From Phlebotomus papatasi (taxonomy: Eukaryota; Arthropoda; Insecta; Diptera; Psychodidae), in assembly GCF_024763615.1 (NCBI RefSeq), contig NW_026604411.1, positions 248,001 to 312,000 on the forward strand: a stretch of DNA of 64,000 bases, given 5' to 3'. Position 1 is the first letter of the stretch, and every line of letters starts with the position of its first letter. The notes under the pieces are model-generated. The model made no database searches. It was given only the letters and a program-made list of their open reading frames with translations, and had not been told where the DNA came from. This document shows, piece after piece, positions 54,531 to 64,000 of the stretch. Both the position numbers and the translations under genes were made by a program.

Positions 54531-55250
54531 AAGAACCTTGAAGTCTCTCGCCAACGATCTTTGATCCTTTTTGCCTAATATTACCACTTTAATTTATTTT
54601 AAATAATTTCTCTGAAGGAAATTAAAATATTGATCTAGCAGATCCACCAACTTCTAATTAAATTACATTTTCTGCAAAATTTCTTAAAGGCAAAAGGCAT
54701 GAAGGGCTTTGCCATGGATTCAATATGAACTTTGAAGTCTCTCGCCAACGATCTTTGATCCTTTTTGCTTAATATTACCACTTTAATTTATTTTAAATAA
54801 TTTCTCTGAAGGAAATTGAAATTGTGATCTAGCAGATCCACCAACTTCTAATTAAATTACATTTTCTGCAAAATTTCTTAAAGGCAAAAGGCATGAAGGG
54901 CTTTGCCATGGATTCAATATGAACTTTGAAGTCTCTCGCCAACGATCTTTGATCCTTTTTGCTTAATATTACCACTTTAATTTATTTTAAATAATTTCTC
55001 TGAAGGAAATTGAAATTGTGATCTAGCAGATCCACCAACTTATAATTAAATTACATTTTCTGCAAAATTTCTTAAAGGCAAAAGGCATGAAGGGCTTTGC
55101 CATGGATTCAATAAGAACCTTGAAGTCTCTCGCCAACGATCTTTGATCCTTTTTGCCTAATATTACCACTTTAATTTATTTTAAATAATTTCTCTGAAGG
55201 AAATTAAAATATTGATCTAGCAGATCCACCAACTTCTAATTAAATTACAT
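54531..55250 (+). repeat. 3-mer (582-bp) duplication with AATAAGAACC variant
   Basis: AAGAACC is at 54531 and 55113. Both copies have GCCTAATATT and GAAATTAAAATATTG next. GCCTAAT is otherwise seen near 9270. The same haplotype appears at 5.5-8.9 kb, about 46 kb away, so it is shared across the array. Confidence 0.75.
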
Positions 55251-55499
55251 TTTCTGCAAAATTTCTTAAAGGCAAAAGGCATGAAGGGCTTTGCCATGGA
55301 TTCAATATGAACTTTGAAGTCTCTCGCCAACGATCTTTGATCCTTTTTGCTTAATATTACCACTTTAATTTATTTTAAATAATTTCTCTGAAGGAAATTG
55401 AAATTGTGATCTAGCAGATCCACCAACTTCTAATTAAATTACATTTTCTGCAAAATTTCTTAAAGGCAAAAGGCATGAAGGGCTTTGCCATGGATTCAA

Positions 55500-58400
55500 T
55501 ATGAACTTTGAAGTCTCTCGCCAACGATCTTTGATCCTTTTTGCTTAATATTACGACTTTAATTTATTTTAAATAATTTCTCTGAAGGAAATTGAAATTG
55601 TGATCTAGCAGATCCATCAACTTCTAATTAAATTACATTTTCTGCAAAATTTCTTAAAGGCAAAAGGCATGAAGGGCTTTGCCATGGATTCAATATGAAC
55701 TTTGAAGTCTCTCGCCAACGATCTTTGATCCTTTTTGCTTAATATTACCACTTTAATTTATTTTAAATAATTTCTCTGAAGGAAATTGAAATATTGATCT
55801 AGCAGATCAACCAGCTTCTAATTAAATTACATTTTCTGCAAAATTTCTTAAAGGCAAAAGGCATGAAGGGCTTTGCCATGGATTCAATATGAACTTTGAA
55901 GTCCCTCGCCAACGATCTTTTTGCTTAATATTACGACTTTAATTTATTTTAAATAATTTCTCTGAAGGAAATTGAAATATTGAACTAGCAGATCCATCAA
56001 CTTATAATTAAATTACATTTTCTGCAAAATTTCTTAAAGGCAAAAGGCATGAAGGGCTTTGCCATGGATTCAATATGAACATTGAAGTCTCTCGCCAACG
56101 ATCTTTGATCCTTTTTGCATAATATTACCACTTTAATTTATTTTAAATAATTTCTCTGAAGGAAATTGAAATTGTGATCTAGCAGATCCACCAACTTCTA
56201 ATTAAATTACATTTTCTGCAAAATTTCTTAAAGGCAAAAGGCATGAAGGGCTTTGCCATGGATTCAATATGAACTTTGAAGTCTCTCGCCAACGATCTTT
56301 GATCCTTTTTGCTTAATATTACCACTTTAATTTATTTTAAATAATTTCTCTGAAGGAAATTGAAATTGTGATCTAGCAGATCCATCAACTTCTAATTAAA
56401 TTACATTTTCTGCAAAATTTCTTAAAGGCAAAAGGCATGAAGGGCTTTGCCATGGATTCAATATGAACTTTGAAGTCTCTCGCCAACGATCTTTGATCCT
56501 TTTTGCTTAATATTACCACTTTAATTTATTTTAAATTATTTCTCCGAAGGAAATTGAAATTGTGATCTAGCAGATCCACCAACTTCTAATTAAATTACAT
56601 TTTCTGCAAAATTTCTTAAAGGCAAAAGGCATGAAGGGCTTTGCCATGGATTCAATATGAACATTGAAGTCTCTCGCCAACGATCTTTGATCCTTTTTGC
56701 ATAATATTACCACTTTAATTTATTTTAAATAATTTCTCTGAAGGAAATTGAAATTGTGATATAGCAGATCCACCAACTTCTAATTAAATTACATTTTCTG
56801 CAAAATTTCTTAAAGGCAAAAGGCATGAAGGGCTTTGCCATGGATTCAATATGAACTTTGAAGTCTCTCGCCAACGATCTTTGATCCTTTTTGCTTAATA
56901 TTACCACTTTAATTTATTTTAAATTATTTCTCTGAAGGAAATTGAAATTGTGATCTAGCAGATCCATCAACTTCTAATTAAATTACATTTTCTGCAAAAT
57001 TTCTTAAAGGCAAAAGGCATGAAGGGCTTTGCCATGGATTCAATATGAACTTTGAAGTCTCTCGCTAACGATCTTTGATCCTTTTTGCTTAATATTACCA
57101 CTTTAATTTATTTTAAATAATTTCTCTGAAGGAAATTGAAATTGTGATCTAGCAGATCCACCAACTTCTAATTAAATTACATTTTCTGCAAAATTTCTTA
57201 AAGGCAAAAGGCATGAAGGGCTTTGCCATGGATTCAATATGAACTTTGAAGTCTCTCGCCAACGATCTTTGATCCTTTTTGCTTAATATTACCACTTTAA
57301 TTTATTTTAAATAATTTCTCTGAAGGAAATTGAAATTGTGATCTAGCAGATCCACCAACTTCTAATTAAATTACATTTTCTGCAAAATTTCTTAAAGGCA
57401 AAAGGCATGAAGGGCTTTGCCATGGATTCAATATGAACATTGAAGTCTCTCGCCAACGATCTTTGATCCTTTTTGCTTAGTATTACGACTTTAATTTATT
57501 TTAAATAATTTCTCTGAAGGAAATTGAAATTGTGATCTAGCAGATCCACCAACTTCTAATTAAATTACATTTTCTGCAAAATTTCTTAAAGGCAAAAGGC
57601 ATGAAGGGCTTTGCCATGGATTCAATATGAACTTTGAAGTCTCTCGCCAACGATCTTTGATCCTTTTTGCTTAATATTACCACTTTAATTTATTTTCAAA
57701 TAATTTCTCTGAATCTTTGGCTTAATATTACCACTTTAATTTATTTTAAAAATTGAAATGAAATTGATCTAGCAGATCAACCAACTTCTAATTAAATTAC
57801 ATTTTCTGTAAAATTTCTTAAAGGCAAAAGGCATGAAGGGCTTTGCCATGGATTCAATATGAACTTTGAAGTCTCTCGCCAACGATCTTTGATCCTTTTT
57901 GCTTAATATTACGACTTTAATTTATTTTAAATAATTTCTCTGAAGGAAATTGAAATTGTGATCTAGCAGATCCACCAACTTCTAATTAAATTACATTTTC
58001 TGCAAAATTTCTTAAAGGCAAAAGGCATGAAGGGCTTTACCATGGATTCAATATGAACTTTGAAGTCTCTCGCCAACGATCTTTGATCCTTTTTGCTTAA
58101 TATTACGACTTTAATTTATTTTAAATAATTTCTCTGAAGGAAATTGAAATTGTGATCTAGCAGATCCATCAACTTCTAATTAAATTACATTTTCTGCAAA
58201 ATTTCTTAAAGGCAAAAGGCATGAAGGGCTTTGCCATGGATTCAATATGAACTTTGAAGTCTCTCGCCAACGATCTTTGATCCTTTTTGCTTAATATTAC
58301 CACTTTAATTTATTTTAAATAATTTCTCTGAAGGAAATTGAAATATTGATCTAGCAGATCAACCAGCTTCTAATTAAATTACATTTTCTGCAAAATTTCT

Positions 58401-60200
58401 TAAAGGCAAAAGGCATGAAGGGCTTTGCCATGGATTCAATATGAACTTTGAAGTCCCTCGCCAACGATCTTTTTGCTTAATATTACGACTTTAATTTATT
58501 TTAAATAATTTCTCTGAAGGAAATTGAAATATTGAACTAGCAGATCCATCAACTTATAATTAAATTACATTTTCTGCAAAATTTCTTAAAGGCAAAAGGC
58601 ATGAAGGGCTTTGCCATGGATTCAATATGAACTTTGAAGTCTCTCGCCAACGATCTTTGATCCTTTTTGCATAATATTACCACTTTAATTTATTTTAAAT
58701 AATTTCTCTGAAGGAAATTGAAATTGTGATCTAGCAGATCCACCAACTTCTAATTAAATTACATTTTCTGCAAAATTTCTTAAAGGCAAAAGGCATGAAG
58801 GGCTTTGCCATGGATTCAATATGAACTTTGAAGTCTCTCGCCAACGATCTTTGATCCTTTATGCTTAATATTACCACTTTAATTTATTTTAAATTATTTC
58901 TCTGAAGGAAATTGAAATTGTGATCTAGCAGATCCATCAACTTCTAATTAAATTACATTTTCTGCAAAATTTCTTAAAGGCAAAAGGCATGAAGGGCTTT
59001 GCCATGGATTCAATATGAACTTTGAAGTCTCTCGCCAACGATCTTTGATCCTTTTTGCTTAATATTACCACTTTAATTATATTTTAAATAATTTCTCTGA
59101 AGGAAATTGAAATTGTGATCTAGCAGATCCACCAACTTCTAATTAAATTACATTTTCTGCAAAATTTCTTAAAGGCAAAAGGCATGAAGGGCTTTGCCAT
59201 GGATTCAATATGAACATTGAAGTCTCTCGCCAACGATCTTTGATCCTTTTTGCATAATATTACCACTTTAATTTATTTTAAATAATTTCTCTGAAGGAAA
59301 TTGAAATTGTGATATAGCAGATCCACCAACTTCTAATTAAATTACATTTTCTGCAAAATTTCTTAAAGGCAAAAGGCATGAAGGGCTTTGCCATGGATTC
59401 AATATGAACTTTGAAGTCTCTCGCCAACGATCTTTGATCCTTTTTGCTTAATATTACCACTTTAATTTATTTTAAATTATTTCTCTGAAGGAAATTGAAA
59501 TTGTGATCTAGCAGATCCATCAACTTCTAATTAAATTACATTTTCTGCAAAATTTCTTAAAGGCAAAAGGCATGAAGGGCTTTGCCATGGATTCAATATG
59601 AACTTTGAAGTCTCTCGCTAACGATCTTTGATCCTTTTTGCTTAATATTACCACTTTAATTTATTTTAAATAATTTCTCTGAAGGAAATTGAAATTGTGA
59701 TCTAGCAGATCCACCAACTTCTAATTAAATTACATTTTCTGCAAAATTTCTTAAAGGCAAAAGGCATGAAGGGCTTTGCCATGGATTCAATATGAACTTT
59801 GAAGTCTCTCGCCAACGATCTTTGATCCTTTTTGCATAATATTACCACTTTAATTTATTTTAAATAATTTCTCTGAAGGAAATTGAAATTGTGATCTAGC
59901 AGATCCACCAACTTCTAATTAAATTACATTTTCTGCAAAATTTCTTAAAGGCAAAAGGCATGAAGGGCTTTGCCATGGATTCAATATGAACTTTGAAGTC
60001 TCTCGCCAACGATCTTTGATCCTTTTTGCTTAGTATTACGACTTTAATTTATTTTAAATAATTTCTCTGAAGGAAATTGAAATTGTGATCTAGCAGATCC
60101 ACCAACTTCTAATTAAATTACATTTTCTGCAAAATTTCTTAAAGGCAAAAGGCATGAAGGGCTTTACCATGGATTCAATATGAACTTTGAAGTCTCTCGC
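55500..60200 (+). repeat. Tandem duplication of a 2552-bp block
   Basis: AACCAGCTTC (CAGC at 55812 and 58364), the 186-bp monomer (55914 and 58466) and GTGATATAGC (within 56725-56907 and 59278-59460) recur at offsets 2552, 2552 and 2553. 2552 is 13 x 194 - 8 + 38, the +38 coming from the scrambled monomer near 57.7 kb, and the extra 1 is a single A near 59068. Approximate borders only. A related AACAGCTTC monomer with a following 186-bp copy recurs at 63789. Confidence 0.8.
57671..57775 (+). repeat. Scrambled monomer (+38 bp)
   Basis: A 26-bp segment starting TTAATATTACC appears at 57671 and again at 57722, joined by CTGAATCTTTGG. It is followed by an altered AAATTGAAATGAAATTGATCTAGC. Several small changes in one monomer suggest a single complex template-switching event rather than stepwise mutation. 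Confidence 0.85.
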
Positions 60201-63200
60201 TAACGATCTTTGATCCTTTTTGCTTAATATTACTACTTTAATTTATTTTAAATAATTTCTCTGAAGGAAATTGAAATTGTGATCTAGCAGATCCACCAAC
60301 TTCTAATTAAATTACATTTTCTGCAAAATTTCTTAAAGGCAAAAGGCATGAAGGGCTTTGCCATGGATTCAATATGAACATTGAAGTCTCTCGCCAACGA
60401 TCTTTGATCCTTTTTGCTTAATTTTACCACTTTAATTTATTTTAAATAATTTCTCTGAAGGAAATTGGAATTGTGATCTAGCAGAACCACCAACTTCTAA
60501 TTAAATTACATTTTCTGCAAAATTTCTTAAAGGCAAAAGGCATGAAGGGCTTTGCCATGGATTCAATATGAACTTTGAAGTCTCTCGCCAACGATCTTTG
60601 ATCCTTTTTGCTTCATACTACCACTTTAATTTATTTTAAATTATTTCTCTGAAGGAAATTGAAATTGTGATCTAGCAGATCCATCAACTTCTAATTAAAT
60701 TACATTTTCTGCAAAATTTCTTAAAGGCAAAAGGCATGAAGGGCTTTGCCATGGATTCAATATGAACATTGAAGTCTCTCGCCAACGATCTTTGATCCTT
60801 TTTGCTTAATATTACTACTTTAATTTATTTTAAATAATTTCTCTGAAGGAAATTGAAATTGTGATCTAGCAGATCCACCAACTTCTAATTAAATTACATT
60901 TTCTGCAAAATTTCTTAAAGGCAAGAGGTATGAAGGGCTTTGCCATGGATTCAATATGAACTTTGAAGTCCCTCGCCAACGATCTTTGATCCTTTTTGCT
61001 TAATATTACCACTTTAATTTATTTTAAATAATTTCTCTGAAGGAAATTGGAATAGTGATCTGGCAGATCCACCAACTTCTAATTAAATTAAATTTTCTGC
61101 AAAATTTCTTAAAGGCAAAAGGCATGAAGGGCTTTGCCATGGATTCAATATGAACTTTAAAGTCTCTCGCCAACGATCTTTGATCCTTTTTGCATAATAT
61201 TACCACTTTAATTTATTTTAAATAATTTCTCTGAAGGAAATTGAAATTGTGATCTAGCAGATCCACCAACTTCTAATTAAATTACATTTTCTGCAAAATT
61301 TCTTAAACGTAAAAGGCATGAAGGGCTTTGCCATGGATTCAATATGAACTTTGAAGTCTCTCGCCAACGATCTTTGATCCTTTTTGCTTAATATTACCAC
61401 TTTAATTTATTTTAAATAATTTCTCTGAAGGAAATTGAAATTGTGATCTAGCAGATCCAACAACTTCTAATTAAATAACATTTTCTGCAAAATTTCTTAA
61501 AGGCAAAAGGTATGAAGGGCTTTGCCATGGATTCAATATGAACTTTGAAGTCCCTCGCCAACGATCTTTGATCCTTTTTGCATAATATTACCACTTTAAT
61601 TTATTTTAAATAATTTCTCTGAAGGAAATTGAAATATTGATCTAGCAGATCCACCAACTTCTAATTAAATTACATTTTCTGCAAAATTTCTTAAAGGCAA
61701 AAGGCATGAAGGGCTTTGCCATGGATTCAATATGAACTTTGAAGTCTCTCGCCAACGATCTTTGATCCTTTTTGCTTAATATTACCACTTTAATTTATTT
61801 TAAATAATTTCTCTGAAGGAAATTGAAATATTGATCTAGCAGATCCACCAACTTCTAATTAAATTACATTTTCTGTAAAATTTCTTAAAGGCAAAAGGCA
61901 TGAAGGGCTTTGCCATGGATTCAATATGAACTTTGAAGTCTCTCGCCAACGATCTTTGATCCTTTTTGCTTAATATTACCACTTTAATTTATTTTAAATA
62001 ATTTCTCTGAAGGAAATTGAAATTGTGATCTAGCAGATCCACCAACTTCTAATTAAATTACATTTTCTGCAAAATTTCTTAAAGGCAAAAGGCATGAAGG
62101 GCTTTGCCATGGATTCAATATGAACTTTGAAGTCTCTCGCCAACGATCTTTGATCCTTTTTGCTTAATATTACCACTTTAATTTATTTTAAATAATTTCT
62201 CTGAAGGAAATTGAAATATTGATCTAGCAGATCCACCAACTTCTAATTAAATTACATTTTCTGCAAAATTTCTTAAAGGCAAAAGGCATGAAGGGCTTTG
62301 CCATGGATTCAATATGAACTTTGAAGTCTCTCGCCAACGACCTTTGATCCTTTTTGCTTAATATTACGACTTTAATTTATTTTAAATAATTTCTCTGAAG
62401 GAAATTGAAATTGTGATCTAGCAGATCCACCAACTTCTAATTAAATTACATTTTCTGCAAAATTTCTTAAACGCAAAAGGCATGAAGGGCTTTGCCATGG
62501 ATTCAATATGAACTTTGAAGTCTCTCGCCAACGATCTTTGATCCTTTTTTCTTAATATTACCACTTTAATTTATTTTAAATTATTTCTCTGAAGGAAATT
62601 GAAATTGTGATCTAGCAGATCCACCAACTTCTAATTAAATTACATTTTCTGCAAAATTTCTTAAAGGCAAAAGGTATGAAGGGGTTTGCCATGGATTCAA
62701 TATGAACTTTGAAGTCTCTCGCCAACGATCTTTGATCCTTTTTTCTTAATATTACCACTTTAATTTATTTTAAATAATTTCTCTGAAGGAAATTGAAATT
62801 GTGATCTAGCAGATCCACCAACTTCTAATTAAATTACATTTTCTGCAAAATTTCTTAAAGGCAAAAGGTATGAAGGGGTTTGCCATGGATTCAATATGAA
62901 CTTTGAAGTCCCTCGCCAACGATCTTTGATCCTTTTTGCATAATATTACCACTTTAATTTATTTTAAATAATTTCTCTGAAGGAAATTGAAATTGTGATC
63001 TGGCAGATCCACCAACTTCTAATTAAATTACATTTTCTGCAAAATTTCTTAAAGGCAAAAGGCATGAAGGGCTTTGCCATGGATTCAATATGAACTTTGA
63101 AGTCTCTCGCCAACGATCTTTGATCCTTTTTGCTTAGTATTACGACTTTAATTTATTTTAAATAATTTCTCTGAAGGAAATTGAAATTGTGATCTAGCAG

Positions 63201-64000
63201 ATCCACCAACTTCTAATTAAATTACATTTTCTGCAAAATTTCTTAAAGGCAAAAGGCATGAAGGGCTTTGCCATGGATTCAATATGAACTTTGAAGTCTC
63301 TCGCCAACGATCTTTGATCCTTTTTGCTTAATATTACGACTTTAATTTATTTTAAATAATTTCTCTGAAGGAAATTGAAATTGTGATCTAGCAGATCCAC
63401 CAACTTCTAATTAAATTACATTTTCTGCAAAATTTCTTAAAGGCAAAAGGCATGAAGGGCTTTGCCATGGATTCAATATGAACTTTGAAGTCTCTCGCCA
63501 ACGATCTTTGATCCTTTTTGCTTAATATTACGACTTTAATTTATTTTAAATAATTTCTCTGAAGGAAATTGAAATTGTGATCTAGCAGATCCATCAACTT
63601 CTAATTAAATTACATTTTCTGCAAAATTTCTTAAAGGCAAAAGGCATGAAGGGCTTTGCCATGGATTCAATATGAACTTTGAAGTCTCTCGCCAACGATC
63701 TTTGATCCTTTTTGCTTAATATTACCACTTTAATTTATTTTAAATAATTTCTCTGAAGGAAATTGAAATATTGATCTAGCAGATCAAACAGCTTCTAATT
63801 AAATTACATTTTCTGCAAAATTTCTTAAAGGCAAAAGGCATGAAGGGCTTTGCCATGGATTCAATATGAACTTTGAAGTCCCTCGCCAACGATCTTTTTG
63901 CTTAATATTACGACTTTAATTTATTTTAAATAATTTCTCTGAAGGAAATTGAAATATTGAACTAGCAGATCCACCAACTTATAATTAAATTACATTTTCT

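Larger units (their letters stand above)
5236..64000 (+). repeat. 194-bp satellite array, right block (303 monomers)
   Basis: The array resumes in phase at TTTTAAAT and continues to the window edge. The first complete monomer starts at 5300 and the final partial at 63988. The 58,688 bp between them equals 303 x 194 - 94. The indels I found by reading sum to -94: 25 x -8, +13, +19, +17, +56, -43, +5, +38, and single-base changes near 12757 (+1), 44715 (-1) and 59068 (+1). All monomers share one orientation. Variation is mostly at a small set of recurrent sites: ACC/ACG/CCC after AATATT, CTTAAT/CATAAT/CTTAGT, TCTCGCC/TCCCTCGCC-type, CCAAC/CTAAC, TGTGATCT/TATTGATCT/TATTGAACT, TCCACC/TCCATC/TCAACC and CTTCTAAT/CTTATAAT. 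Confidence 0.99.

Noticed and set aside
56725..61206. Near-identical 60-codon minus-strand frames at 56725, 59278 and 61024 (and 45675)
   Set aside because: They are satellite monomers in which a point change removed a TAG stop. The 194-bp period shifts frame every copy, and the frames arise only where that base differs.
5300..63988. Array as an assembly artefact
   Set aside because: Rare variants occur in consistent phased orders, and lengths close exactly. Collapse or expansion of identical units cannot be excluded without long reads, but the variant structure does not look like random misjoining.
1..64000. CRISPR-like appearance of regular repeats
   Set aside because: The repeats are directly contiguous with no unique spacers, and the 194-bp unit is far longer than any CRISPR repeat.
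1..64000. CENP-B box in the monomer
   Set aside because: No TTCG...CGGG-type motif exists. The two CpGs are in TCGCC and ACGATC contexts.

Overview
The window is almost entirely one satellite DNA array. A 194-bp, AT-rich monomer (about 31% GC by a hand count of the consensus) is repeated head-to-tail, always in the same orientation. The array fills positions 1-3430 and 5236-64000. I see no gene, RNA gene, CRISPR array or bacterial regulatory feature. Long homogenised satellite plus a Helitron-like insertion points to a eukaryotic heterochromatic or centromeric/pericentromeric region, perhaps of an invertebrate. I do not recognise the satellite family, so species and chromosomal position stay open.

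Left array (1-3430): exactly 17 monomers of 194 bp with no length change, plus the first 132 bp of an 18th, which is interrupted. A trimer (582-bp) higher-order pattern is visible at about 0.6-2.6 kb.

Insertion (3431-5235, 1805 bp): a single non-satellite, non-coding segment. It interrupts a monomer inside a TTTT run and the array resumes in the same phase. It has a 16-bp inverted repeat at its left tip and near, but not at, its right end. It also has a second 11-bp inverted pair in non-nested order, a terminal hairpin on the left, a subterminal hairpin on the right, degenerate internal repeats of about 300 bp, and a 17-bp perfect internal inverted repeat. This best fits a non-autonomous Helitron2/Helentron-type element in the plus orientation.

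Right array (5236-64000): 303 complete monomers after the interrupted one, plus a 13-bp partial at the end. From the first full monomer at 5300 to the last start at 63988 is 58,688 bp. This equals 303 x 194 minus 94, and the indels I found sum to exactly -94. They are 24 copies of one 8-bp deletion, one separate 8-bp deletion, four multi-base insertions or scrambles, one 43-bp deletion, one 70-bp duplication with a 14-bp loss, and a few 1-bp changes. Diagnostic variants show several overlapping higher-order structures: 5/6/7-mers at 14-19 kb, a 15-mer at 24-32 kb, 6-mers at 32.5-37.3 kb, and duplications offset by 1932, 2552 and 8715 bp. The 8-bp-deleted (186-bp) monomers are confined to a few zones and absent from 1-8.1 kb and 38.9-55.9 kb.

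Nothing here acts as a gene system. The interest lies in how the array evolved (unequal exchange, gene conversion, template switching) and in the structure of the inserted element.
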